A stretch of 64,000 bases of DNA, taken from Flavobacterium branchiicola (GTDB taxonomy: Bacteria > Bacteroidota > Bacteroidia > Flavobacteriales > Flavobacteriaceae). The notes under the pieces were generated by a model. That model was not told the origin of the DNA. It was given only the letters and a program-made list of their open reading frames with translations, and ran no database searches. The position numbers and the translations under genes are program-made. This document shows, piece by piece, positions 52,880 to 60,881 of this stretch. The stretch spans positions 1 to 64,000 of the forward strand of contig NZ_JAGYWA010000006.1 of NCBI RefSeq assembly GCF_018383905.1, given 5' to 3'. Positions within the stretch are counted from its first letter, which is position 1. Every line of letters starts with the position of its first letter.

Positions 52880-53167
52880 TTATAGTTTGAATTTCTCCGG
52901 ACTCTGAAAATTATTCCAAAAACGAAGTAATTCTAAGTTGCTGTTATTAATGCGGTAAAAAAGTGAAATGTGTTTGGTAATGACAATTTTATAAACGTTT
53001 TTGTAATTCGTTTTGATAAATAAAACATTGTCATTTTGTAAAAGTGTAATCGTGGTATTTACTTTTTCAATAAAATTAAAAGCAACTTTTTCAGACCATT
53101 CTGCTTCCAAATAATCGATGTTGTTCCAAAAGTCTTTTTTAGCTTGTGGTGCCCAAATTACATTCAT
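52880..53167 (-). CDS. ParE/RelE-family toxin
   Basis: The 95-residue protein has the RelE/ParE fold pattern: VIWAPQAKKDFWNNIDYLEAEW helix block, ITLLQND, YKIVITKHISLFYRI strands, and a final LLRFWNNFQSPEKF typical of ParE toxins. It overlaps the antitoxin gene upstream by one base, the usual order antitoxin-toxin. Target is gyrase in ParE relatives or mRNA in RelE relatives; not decided here. Confidence 0.85.
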   Translation of the reverse strand: MNVIWAPQAKKDFWNNIDYLEAEWSEKVAFNFIEKVNTTITLLQNDNVLFIKTNYKNVYKIVITKHISLFYRINNSNLELLRFWNNFQSPEKFKL

Positions 53168-53394
53168 TATTTAAAATATTTAGAATAACGATTTCTGGTT
53201 TCCTCCATAACAACATCATGTTGAATTCCTTCATTGTTTTCTAAAGAATAAATGGCTTCGTTGATTTTGGTTTTCTGCTCTTCGGAAATGCTTTCTTTAG
53301 ATTGGATAAAATCAACAATTTCCTGAATCAAGTCAGGATTATCAATGTCTAAAACAATTTTAGCCAACTCTATTTTAGAAGTTTGAATGTTCAT
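53167..53394 (-). CDS. Antitoxin of the ParE-like module
   Basis: The 75-residue acidic protein has an N-terminal stretch (LAKIVLDIDNPDLIQEIVDFIQ) and a helical C-terminus (VMEETRNRYSKYFK). No DNA-binding family is recognised, but size, overlap with the toxin start and order fit the antitoxin role. Sequence-based assignment is by context. Confidence 0.75.
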   Translation of the reverse strand: MNIQTSKIELAKIVLDIDNPDLIQEIVDFIQSKESISEEQKTKINEAIYSLENNEGIQHDVVMEETRNRYSKYFK

Positions 53395-53496
53395 TTTGCT
53401 TTTTTCTCAAAGTTAAGTTTTTCTTTTAGAAATTTTTATAAGGAATAGTTAATAATTCTGCGACGAATTATTTCAGGAAGATTCGCAAAGAAAAAA

Positions 53497-53550
53497 CACA
53501 GAGATTCACAAAATTTTGCGTGCCTCTGTGCTTCTTCGTGTATCTCTGTG
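53497..53550. repeat. Inverted intergenic repeat CACAGAGAT...ATCTCTGTG
   Basis: CACAGAGAT (53497-53505) inverted as ATCTCTGTG (53542-53550) with partial pairing between. It ends 4 nt from the purE stop and may serve as its terminator. Confidence 0.55.
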
Positions 53551-53553
53551 AAA

Positions 53554-54039
53554 TTACTTTTTCAATCCTTCAGCCGCTTTATTTACCGCAGTTTTCAATT
53601 CTTCTTTATAAGCAATAATCGTATCTAAAACTTTTTTGTCATGGCTTCCGATGATTTGTGCTGCCAAGATTCCAGCATTTTTTGCTCCGTTTAAAGCAAC
53701 AGTTGCAACAGGAACTCCGCCTGGCATCTGTAAAATTGATAAAACAGAATCCCAGCCATCAATTGAGTTGCTTGATTTTACCGGAACTCCAATTACAGGA
53801 AGAGGAGACATAGAAGCCACCATTCCCGGTAAATGTGCTGCACCGCCCGCTCCGGCAATAATTACCGAAATTCCGCGATTGTGTGCATTTTTGCTGAAAT
53901 CGAATAATTTCTCTGGCGTTCTGTGTGCAGAAACGATATCTACTTCAACTTCTACATTAAATTGTTTTAATATGTCGATTGCATCCTGCATAACTGGCAT
54001 GTCTGAGATGCTTCCCATTATAATAGCTACTTTGCTCAT
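53554..54039 (-). CDS. purE: N5-carboxyaminoimidazole ribonucleotide mutase
   Basis: The 161-residue enzyme moves CO2 from N5 to C4 of the purine precursor. It has GSISDMPVM (about 10-18), SAHRTPE (39-45) and the phosphate loop AGAGGAAHLPGMVAS. It normally pairs with PurK, but here a two-gene ATPase-HNH unit lies between purK and purE (64 nt before purE). No separate promoter is evident in that spacer, so purE may depend on transcription through the unit. Confidence 0.96.
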   Translation of the reverse strand: MSKVAIIMGSISDMPVMQDAIDILKQFNVEVEVDIVSAHRTPEKLFDFSKNAHNRGISVIIAGAGGAAHLPGMVASMSPLPVIGVPVKSSNSIDGWDSVLSILQMPGGVPVATVALNGAKNAGILAAQIIGSHDKKVLDTIIAYKEELKTAVNKAAEGLKK

Positions 54040-54103
54040 GTTTTTGTTTTTGTTGTGTTTTGTTTCAGGTTTAAAGTTTCAAGTTTTGGAAACTGTAAAC
54101 TAT

Positions 54104-54727
54104 TTATTCTATTTCTGGAATCATGTTCCAAATGTCAATACCAAATTCTTCCTGAATAGCTCTTAAATATTTGATTTGTCTAATATCATCTTCAATAAGC
54201 ATTTTGAAAAAATCTTCAATGCCATCTCCCCATTTTTCTATTTCTTTTCTTTTTCGGACTATAAAATCTCGTCTTTGTTCAATTTTTTCGGGTATATTTA
54301 ATTCTAGAAAATCTATGAGGTTTTTAACTTTTATATCTGAACTTTCCTCAAAACGATATTCGCCAACTATATATTTTAGTTTTTCTTCAAAATCATTTCC
54401 ACAAGGTTGTAAAATGTCATCAAACTGGATGTTCTTTTTTTGGAATTCTAATTCCTTTAATCTTTTTCGAAAGTTAACTTTGTTTTTAACTTTGAACCAA
54501 TTTGAATATGAATCGTCATCCGAACATTTGAAATCTGGATTAAAATGTTCAATGTCATTAGAATCACTAATTGGATCGATAAATTCTTCTGAATAAGCAC
54601 AGAAACTTTTTTGTTCTTTTAGAAGAATAGAGCCTAGGACACTATTATTTGCTCCCTTTTTACAATTGTATTGTAAAACATCAGTAATGATTTTGGAACT
54701 ATTGTAGTCTTTCTTTATTTTTTTCAT
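54104..54727 (-). CDS. HNH-like nuclease partner of ATPase (PtuB-like), degenerate
   Basis: The 207-residue protein resembles HNH nucleases of the TIGR02646/PtuB type: CAYSEEF (43-49), IEHFNPDF (59-66) with His61, and ILQPCGNDFEEKLKYI (106-120), but the second residue of the usual CxxC pair is Ser46 and the canonical C..CN..K segment after the His is absent (YSNWFKVKNKVNF). Metal or nuclease activity may thus be changed. Its start overlaps the ATPase stop by 29 nt, indicating coupled translation. Known Septu systems pair such a protein with an ATPase for phage defence; that role here is inference. Confidence 0.65.
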   Translation of the reverse strand: MKKIKKDYNSSKIITDVLQYNCKKGANNSVLGSILLKEQKSFCAYSEEFIDPISDSNDIEHFNPDFKCSDDDSYSNWFKVKNKVNFRKRLKELEFQKKNIQFDDILQPCGNDFEEKLKYIVGEYRFEESSDIKVKNLIDFLELNIPEKIEQRRDFIVRKRKEIEKWGDGIEDFFKMLIEDDIRQIKYLRAIQEEFGIDIWNMIPEIE

Positions 54728-55973
54728 CTAAAACAAAATTATACTGATTGCCTAATTTAGACGCTTCCAAAAGATATTTTTTCTTTAATACTTTATTGCT
54801 TTCTGATTTTACTTTATCTAATAATTCTAAATATTCTTTAAACTTTTCTTGTACATCATCATTGTAATAATTTACACCGAAATCATTAAAAAGCATGTCA
54901 TTCGGATCATCTCCAATAGGAGAGATACCTCTACGAACTTCTACTTTTCCTTCATCATTAAAATATAAAATAAAACGTTCGTCTGGCTCAAAAGATGCAG
55001 CTATAAATGGGGAATGCGTCGCAACAATAAATTGTGCATTTTGTCCGAGATTTTTATAATAATCCATTAATTCCATCTGTATATCTGGATATAATGATCT
55101 TTCAGGTTCGTCAATTAAAATTATTGAATCCTCAGTGTCGAATTTATATAATGGTAGTAATAATGATATTAAAAGCTTAGTTCCTGTGCTTAGAGAGTTT
55201 ACAGGTACAAAGTTATCAGTATTAGAATTCTTAATTTTTAAAAAGGATAGTGTATTATTTATGTCTACTTCTAAGTTTAATTTTTTTAGGACAATATTTA
55301 ATTTTGTGGCAAATTCTAAGTTCGGATTTGGATTTTCTGTCATCCAATGGTTAAGATCAGAAAGGAATTTATTTTTATCAGAAGAATTACTTAAGAAATC
55401 AGAGGCTTTTTTTAAAATACTTTCTTGGTATTCTACAAAGTCATTTGCGATATATTTATAAATTTCATCGTAGTTTTCGTCTCCAAGTTTAAATTGGTTA
55501 TATTTCTTTAAAAAAAGTTCTTTATCCTTGTTATTTAAGTTTTGAATTCCTTTAGGTTCAAGGAAATTGATTATTTTGCTAATGTTTAATTCTGAAGGGA
55601 AAAAGATTTTTTTTGTCAAATCCTTTGTGTGCAGTTTTTTGTCAACGAAATAATTGATTAATATTTCTTTGTTTTTAATGCAAAACTCCTTTTGCTCATC
55701 ATTAAATATTACACATAAAGAGGCTTTAAGTTTTTCTAATGAAGAATGATGTTGAAATTCTATTGGATAATCAATATATGAATTATTATGAGTTTTTATA
55801 TCAATTAATTCTAATAAACTGGTTTTTCCTGTGGCGCTTTGCCCAATAAAACATATTTTATCTAAAGGTTTTCCTCTTTTTTCTTCAATATGAAAATCAT
55901 TTGGATAAGTAAAATCAAAAGTAAGATTTTCTAATTGCCTAAATTGTTCTATATGTAATTTTGAGATTTTCAT
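54699..55973 (-). CDS. SMC/ABC-type AAA ATPase (PtuA-like)
   Basis: The 424-residue protein has Walker A GQSATGKTS (44-52), the ABC-like signature LSTGTK (261-266), Walker B SIILIDEPE (283-291) and the switch His320 in VATHSPF, as in the OLD/RecF-like ATPases of defence systems. The middle (residues ~90-240) is helical and not recognised. It is compact compared with Septu PtuA as I recall. It lies between purK and its HNH-like partner, with promoter-like sequence ahead (55990-56021). Other roles such as recombination are possible, but the HNH partner supports defence. Confidence 0.7.
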   Translation of the reverse strand: MKISKLHIEQFRQLENLTFDFTYPNDFHIEEKRGKPLDKICFIGQSATGKTSLLELIDIKTHNNSYIDYPIEFQHHSSLEKLKASLCVIFNDEQKEFCIKNKEILINYFVDKKLHTKDLTKKIFFPSELNISKIINFLEPKGIQNLNNKDKELFLKKYNQFKLGDENYDEIYKYIANDFVEYQESILKKASDFLSNSSDKNKFLSDLNHWMTENPNPNLEFATKLNIVLKKLNLEVDINNTLSFLKIKNSNTDNFVPVNSLSTGTKLLISLLLPLYKFDTEDSIILIDEPERSLYPDIQMELMDYYKNLGQNAQFIVATHSPFIAASFEPDERFILYFNDEGKVEVRRGISPIGDDPNDMLFNDFGVNYYNDDVQEKFKEYLELLDKVKSESNKVLKKKYLLEASKLGNQYNFVLDEKNKERLQ

Positions 55974-55989
55974 TTATCGATTTTTTTTA

Positions 55990-56021
55990 CAAATCTAATT
56001 AAAATATAGTTGTTATTGTAA
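55990..56021 (-). promoter_or_regulatory. Candidate promoter of the ATPase-HNH pair
   Basis: On the minus strand, TTA (56021-56019) and TAGATTTG (55997-55990) are 21 nt apart; TAGATTTG matches TAnnTTTG, the first element has A for G. It allows the pair to be transcribed apart from purK. Confidence 0.45.
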
Positions 56022-56034
56022 GCTATGATTGAGA

Positions 56035-57189
56035 CTAAGCACTGATTACTCGAATTGTATTCTTAACTTCTTCAGCAATTCTTCTAGCTTCCTGCATATT
56101 CTCATTTACAATCGTCACGTGGCCCATTTTTCTGAAAGGACGAGTTTGTTTTTTACCGTAAATATGTGGTGTAACGCCATTCCATCCTAAAATGGTTTCG
56201 ATGTTTTCATAAACTACATCTCCAGAATAACCTTCGGCACCAACTAAATTTACCATAATTCCGGCAACTTTACTATCTGTGTTTCCTAAAGGAAGATCTA
56301 AAATAGCGCGTAAATGATTTTCGAATTGTGAAGTATAACTTGCTTCAATAGAATAATGTCCAGAGTTGTGCGGACGTGGTGCAACTTCGTTTACCAAAAT
56401 TTCGTCGTCTTGCGTTTGGAACATTTCAACAGCTAAAAGTCCAACGTGATTAAATTTTTCAGAAACATTCAAGGCAATTGCTCTGGCTTTTTCGGCTACT
56501 TTTTCGTCGATTCTTGCTGGGCAGATTACGTATTCAACCTGATTGGCTTCTGGGTGAAATTCCATTTCTACAACTGGATATGTTTTAATTTCTCCTGATG
56601 GATTTCTGCAAACAATTACCGCTAGTTCGTTTTTGAACGGAACCATGGTTTCGGCAATACATTCTACATTTGGAAGAGTATCTAAATCTGAAATCTGGCG
56701 AATAACTTTTACGCCATTTCCGTCATAACCAAATTCAGTGCATTTCCACACAAAAGGCATCTCGACTCCGCTCGATGTGACAGCGAATTTTAGATTTTCT
56801 AAATTTTCGAATCTTTCAAATGGTGCAGTAGGAATATTGTTTTTTGCGTAAAATTCTTTTTGAACACCTTTATTCTGAATTCCTTTTAAGGTTTTTGGAG
56901 ACGGATATACTTTTAGTCCTTCATTTTCTAATTGTGTTAAAGCTTCAAGATTAACCAATTCGATTTCAAAAGTCAAAACATCGACTTGTTTCCCAAAGTT
57001 GTAAACGGTGTCATAATCCATTAAATCGCCTTGAAAGAATTTGTTGCAGGCAATTTTGCTAGGCGCTTCGTCGCTTGGATCAAGAACGTAAGTTTGTATA
57101 TCAAATTTTCTGGTGTCGAACAAAAGCATTTTGCCTAATTGTCCGCCGCCTAATATTCCTAATTTAAAATCAGAAGAAAAATAATTCAT
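56035..57189 (-). CDS. purK: N5-carboxyaminoimidazole ribonucleotide synthase
   Basis: The 384-residue ATP-grasp enzyme makes N5-CAIR from AIR, bicarbonate and ATP. It has LGILGGGQLGKML (about 9-21), ECIAETMVPFKNELAVIV, VGLLAVEMF and NEVAPRPHNSGHYSIEASYTSQFENHLRAI, the PurK signature. An open frame reaches 57351, but its extension (57190-57351) is an inverted-repeat block, and a promoter (57207-57237) lies there, so ATG 57189 is the start. The ATPase-HNH pair follows 61 nt after the stop. Confidence 0.95.
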   Translation of the reverse strand: MNYFSSDFKLGILGGGQLGKMLLFDTRKFDIQTYVLDPSDEAPSKIACNKFFQGDLMDYDTVYNFGKQVDVLTFEIELVNLEALTQLENEGLKVYPSPKTLKGIQNKGVQKEFYAKNNIPTAPFERFENLENLKFAVTSSGVEMPFVWKCTEFGYDGNGVKVIRQISDLDTLPNVECIAETMVPFKNELAVIVCRNPSGEIKTYPVVEMEFHPEANQVEYVICPARIDEKVAEKARAIALNVSEKFNHVGLLAVEMFQTQDDEILVNEVAPRPHNSGHYSIEASYTSQFENHLRAILDLPLGNTDSKVAGIMVNLVGAEGYSGDVVYENIETILGWNGVTPHIYGKKQTRPFRKMGHVTIVNENMQEARRIAEEVKNTIRVISA

Positions 57190-57206
57190 TTTGTGTTGTG
57201 TTTTTG

Positions 57207-57237
57207 CAAAGATACTTTTTAATCTTTTTTCAGCCAA
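57207..57237 (-). promoter_or_regulatory. Promoter of purK
   Basis: On the minus strand TTG (57237-57235), 20 nt, then TATCTTTG (57214-57207), exact to consensus. It predicts a 12-nt leader and supports the ATG at 57189. Confidence 0.7.
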
Positions 57238-57288
57238 AAAATCATTGTGTGCTAGTTTTTTTCGCCACGAATTAGGCTTTAAAGTTTT

Positions 57289-57445
57289 GCCACAGATTAA
57301 AAGGATTAAAAATGATTTTATAGCTTCTTTTTTTTGCCACGAATTACACAAATTCGCACGGATTTTTTAAAAGCAAAATTAATTAATGAAAATTAGTGTA
57401 ATTCGTTGCAAACAAAAAATCATTCTAATCCTTTTAATCTGTGGC
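57289..57445. repeat. Nested inverted repeat between purK and the HEAT-like gene
   Basis: Outer arms of ~30 bp (GCCACAGATTAAAAGGATT... at 57289-57319 with its inverse at 57415-57445) and inner arms ACGAATTACAC (57339-57349) / GTGTAATTCGT (57396-57406). Both are phrases seen in flavobacterial intergenic DNA. It is the reason for the extra open frame before purK. Confidence 0.75.
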
Positions 57446-57454
57446 TGAAAATAA

Positions 57455-58009
57455 TCATTTCTCGATTTTTTTTAATACTTCTCGTGCAACGGCTTTGTAA
57501 GCTGCAGAATGATCTCCGTAATCTTTGTTTAAAATGACCTGAAGTTCCGGGTGAATCCAGTCGTAATGATTTCCTAATATATATAAGGTTCTTATAGAAT
57601 AGGCTTTTGTAGCCACTTTGACATCATTAATCAGCCAGTCAAAACTAGCTTCGATACAATCCTGGAGATTTTCTTCAGATAAAGAAATGCTTTTTTCCTC
57701 TTTTTTGTAATGAGATTTTACCAAAAGCTGAGTCACTTTTGCGATAGGACGTATGGAACTTTCGTCTTTTAAAATTTTTAAATTCGAAAAGAAAAAATCA
57801 AGATGCGGCTGGAGCCAAAGTAATTCTTCATAAGATACAAATTCTAAAATCCAGCAGGCTTTATGATTGTTTTTGTCTTCAGGAGAAAAACAAATCGAAA
57901 TCAATTCGTTAAAAAGTGACGGATTTTGAAGAATATCTTCCGCACATTTTAAACGATTTTCTCTATAAGCTTTAACGTAATCCAGTTTTTCTTGTAGCTC
58001 AGAAGACAT
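57455..58009 (-). CDS. HEAT-repeat-like helical protein of unknown function
   Basis: The 184-residue protein is almost all helix, with units like NHKACWILEFVSYEELLWLQPHLDFFFSNLK and VKVATKAYSIRTLYILGNHYDWIHPELQVILNKD that resemble HEAT repeats. It has no catalytic motif that I recognise. It is next to hpt, divergently; no role is inferred. Confidence 0.6.
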   Translation of the reverse strand: MSSELQEKLDYVKAYRENRLKCAEDILQNPSLFNELISICFSPEDKNNHKACWILEFVSYEELLWLQPHLDFFFSNLKILKDESSIRPIAKVTQLLVKSHYKKEEKSISLSEENLQDCIEASFDWLINDVKVATKAYSIRTLYILGNHYDWIHPELQVILNKDYGDHSAAYKAVAREVLKKIEK

Positions 58010-58107
58010 TTTTTTAGAATTTGATTAATAAACACAAATTTAGAACCATTTTTCGGTTCTCAAATTCCAATTCTGTATCTTTGTCCATTATTTTAAATTT
58101 AAAAATA

Positions 58108-58638
58108 ATGATACAACTTCACGATAAACAATTTGTTCCGTTTATTTCGGCTAAAGAAATTGATTTTGCTTTAACAAAAATGGTGGCTCAGGTAGAAGAT
58201 GATTTTGGAGATGATACACCAATTTTTATTGGGGTTTTAAATGGTGCCTTTATGGTTGTTTCCGATTTTTTGAAAAAATATAAAAAACCTTGCGAGGTTT
58301 CGTTTATCAAAATGGCATCTTATGAAGGAACTGAAAGTTCGAATTCTGTAAAGGAATTAATAGGAATCAATCAGGATTTGTCGGGTAGAACGGTTATTAT
58401 TCTTGAAGATATTATCGATACAGGAAATACGCTGGAAGAATTAAAACATTTGTTTAAAGCACAAAATGTAAAACACTTTAAAGTGGCTACTTTATTCTTT
58501 AAACCTGAAGCTTATAAAAAAGATATTAAGATAGATTATATCGGAATCAGAATTCCGAATAAATTTATTGTAGGATACGGACTGGACTATGATGGTTTAG
58601 GAAGAAACCTGACTGAGATCTACAAATTGGCAGAATAA
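58108..58638 (+). CDS. hpt: Hypoxanthine phosphoribosyltransferase
   Basis: The 176-residue enzyme joins hypoxanthine or guanine to PRPP in purine salvage. The PRPP motif VIILEDIIDTGNTLEEL and FIKMASYEGTESS are clear. Frame open from 58021, but TATCTTTG (58076-58083), a -7 box, lies in that stretch, so ATG 58108 is chosen. It is followed by adk after 78 nt; the hpt-adk-obgE block is a recurring arrangement in flavobacteria (from memory). Confidence 0.94.
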   Translation: MIQLHDKQFVPFISAKEIDFALTKMVAQVEDDFGDDTPIFIGVLNGAFMVVSDFLKKYKKPCEVSFIKMASYEGTESSNSVKELIGINQDLSGRTVIILEDIIDTGNTLEELKHLFKAQNVKHFKVATLFFKPEAYKKDIKIDYIGIRIPNKFIVGYGLDYDGLGRNLTEIYKLAE

Positions 58639-58716
58639 TTTAAAAACAAACAAACACAACTATATATTCATTTCAAACTTCTTAGAAAATAAGGAGTCAC
58701 AACACTTACACTTATT

Positions 58717-59289
58717 ATGATTAACATTGTTTTATTTGGAAAGCCAGGAGCAGGAAAAGGAACTCAGGCAGAATTTTTAAAAGAAAAATACAATTTAACA
58801 CATCTTTCTACTGGAGATATTTTTCGTTTCAATTTAAAAAATGATACTGAACTAGGTAAAAAAGCAAGAGTTTTTATGGACAATGGAGAATTGGTTCCTT
58901 GCGAAGTTACTACTGCAATGTTAATTGATGAGGTAAACAAACATCCTGATACAGCAGGATTTTTGTTTGATGGTTATCCAAGAACAATTGATCAGGCTGA
59001 GGCTTTAGATAAATTCTTGCCAACAATTGGTTCAAGCGTTACTGCAACAATTGCTTTAGAAGCCGATGATGAAATTTTGGTAGCTCGTTTACTTGAAAGA
59101 GGAAAAACAAGTGGAAGAGTGGATGATCAGGATGAAGAAAAAATTCGTGTAAGATACCAGGAGTACAATGAAAAAACGGCTCCATTAATTGGATATTATA
59201 AAGAACAAGATAAATTTAATGCCGTTGATGGTATTGGAACAATTGAGCAAATTACAGAAAGATTAACATCTGTTATTGATAATTTGTAG
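58717..59289 (+). CDS. adk: Adenylate kinase
   Basis: The 190-residue kinase interconverts ATP, ADP and AMP. P-loop GKPGAGKGTQ (7-16), the NMP-binding arginine stretch FRFNLKNDTELG, GYPRTIDQAEAL, and RVDDQDEEKIRVRY mark the short-lid form. It has no zinc-binding lid cysteines. Cytoplasmic, essential. Confidence 0.96.
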   Translation: MINIVLFGKPGAGKGTQAEFLKEKYNLTHLSTGDIFRFNLKNDTELGKKARVFMDNGELVPCEVTTAMLIDEVNKHPDTAGFLFDGYPRTIDQAEALDKFLPTIGSSVTATIALEADDEILVARLLERGKTSGRVDDQDEEKIRVRYQEYNEKTAPLIGYYKEQDKFNAVDGIGTIEQITERLTSVIDNL

Positions 59290-59312
59290 AAATTATCCAG
59301 CTTAACATTATA

Positions 59313-59330
59313 TCCCGATTGCTATCGGGA
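59313..59330. repeat. Short hairpin phrase TCCCGAT...ATCGGGA
   Basis: TCCCGAT-TGCT-ATCGGGA in the gap after adk. The hairpin at 38866-38883 has the same ends and GCTATCGGGA. A terminator role after adk is possible. Confidence 0.45.
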
Positions 59331-59502
59331 CACAAAAAAAACTATTTTTCCACACCATAAAAAGTAGCTTCTCCTGATGCTTCGGGAGTTTCTGTTTTCT
59401 GGGAGGAAAAATTAGTTTTTTTAGCTCCAGAGTTTATTCTGGGCTAAAAAATAAATAAGATTGCAACATAACGAACCAAACGAATAACGAATCTACTAAA
59501 CA

Positions 59503-60777
59503 TTGGAAATACTAATAATATTTTTTCTAATACTATTAAACGGAGTTTTCTCTATGTCTGAAATTGCCCTGATTTCGGCTAGAAAAAACAGACTTGAAAC
59601 AGCGGCCAAAAAAGGAAATAAAGGAGCAAAAATTGCGCTGGATCTTGCCAATTCTCCAAATAAATTTTTATCAACGGTACAAATTGGAATTACCTTAATC
59701 GGAATTTTGACAGGTATTTACAGTGGTGATAAAATAACAATAGATGTAGAAAATTTTGTTGCAGGATTTACAGTTTTAAAACCTTATGCACATTCAGTTG
59801 CAGTAGGAATTGTGGTTGTGGTTTTAACATTTTTCTCTTTGGTTTTGGGTGAATTACTTCCAAAACGAATTGGATTAAATTATCCTGAAGCAATTGCAAA
59901 AATGTTTGCAATGCCAATGAAGATTATTTCGATTGTTACAGCTCCATTTATTTGGCTTCTAACTTCGTCGACAGATTTTCTATTGAATGTTTTGCAAATA
60001 AAACCAACAGCTGACGGAAAAGTTACCGAAGAAGAAATTAAAGCTATAATAAAAGAAGGAACCGAAGTTGGTGAAGTTCAGGAAATAGAACAAGATATTG
60101 TTGAGCGCGTTTTTCATATTGGAGACAGAAAAGTAAGTTCGTTAATGACGCACCGAAAGTCTGTAGATATGCTTCCTTTAAAAGAAGACAGAGCGAAAAT
60201 CAAAGAATTGGTTGTTCAGGATTTGCACGCTGTTTATCCAGTTTACAAAGACAATTATGATGATATAGTTGGAGTTGTAACGTTAAAAAATATTTTTGCC
60301 AATATAGAAAAAGATGATTTTGATTTGGCTTTAATTATGTCAGATGCGCCTTATATAATGGAGCAAACAACGGCTTATAAGGCGTTAGAAAATTTCAAAA
60401 AAACTGGTGTTCATTACGCTTTAGTTTCTGATGAATATGGTGTTTTTCAGGGAATGATTACTTTGAATGATATTTTGGAAGCTTTGGTTGGTGATGCATC
60501 AGAATTTTATAAAGACGAATTTCAGCTTATTGAAAGAGAAGATGGTTCGTGGTTAGTAGACGGACATTATTCATTGCATGATTTTTTAACTTATTTTGAG
60601 TTGGATGAATTGACAAATGATTACGAAGTGAATACAGTAAGCGGTATGATTATGACCGAGCTTTCGCATATTCCAAAAGAAGGCGAGAAACTTGTCTGGC
60701 AAAAATTTGTCTTAGAAGTTATCGACATGGATGGTGTTAAGATTGATAAAGTGCTTGTGAAAGCATTGAAAGAGTAG
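59503..60777 (+). CDS. CNNM/CorC-like membrane protein (hemolysin family)
   Basis: The 424-residue protein starts at TTG 59503 (MEILIIFFLILLNGVFSMSEIALISARKNRLE). It has a DUF21 membrane part with four helices to ~135, paired CBS domains (VFHIGDRKVSSLMTHRKSVDM... and FKKTGVHYALVSDEYGVFQGMITLND), and a C-terminal CorC_HlyC domain (YKDEFQLIEREDGSWLVDG). Members are linked to Mg2+ or Co2+ resistance. A TTG start is unusual but no ATG fits the conserved N-terminus. Confidence 0.92.
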   Translation: MEILIIFFLILLNGVFSMSEIALISARKNRLETAAKKGNKGAKIALDLANSPNKFLSTVQIGITLIGILTGIYSGDKITIDVENFVAGFTVLKPYAHSVAVGIVVVVLTFFSLVLGELLPKRIGLNYPEAIAKMFAMPMKIISIVTAPFIWLLTSSTDFLLNVLQIKPTADGKVTEEEIKAIIKEGTEVGEVQEIEQDIVERVFHIGDRKVSSLMTHRKSVDMLPLKEDRAKIKELVVQDLHAVYPVYKDNYDDIVGVVTLKNIFANIEKDDFDLALIMSDAPYIMEQTTAYKALENFKKTGVHYALVSDEYGVFQGMITLNDILEALVGDASEFYKDEFQLIEREDGSWLVDGHYSLHDFLTYFELDELTNDYEVNTVSGMIMTELSHIPKEGEKLVWQKFVLEVIDMDGVKIDKVLVKALKE

Positions 60778-60807
60778 AGAGAATTTTGTTTCATATTCAA
60801 AGTTTAA

Positions 60808-60863
60808 AGTTTCGGGTTATTGCGTTGCGCAAACCTGGAACGTGAAACCTGAAACCTGAAACT
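60808..60863. repeat. Inverted phrase AGTTTCGGGTT...AACCTGAAACT
   Basis: AGTTTCGGGTT (60808-60818) pairs with AACCTGAAACT (60853-60863) apart from one wobble; GAAACCT is repeated. It sits before obgE. A similar TTTAAAGTTTCAAG phrase lies in the purE-HNH gap near 54070. Confidence 0.4.
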
Positions 60864-60881
60864 ATACATAAACAAGAAAAA

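Noticed and set aside
53636..54166. Plus-strand open frame of 176 codons
   Set aside because: Antisense to purE and the HNH-like gene end; no recognisable protein.
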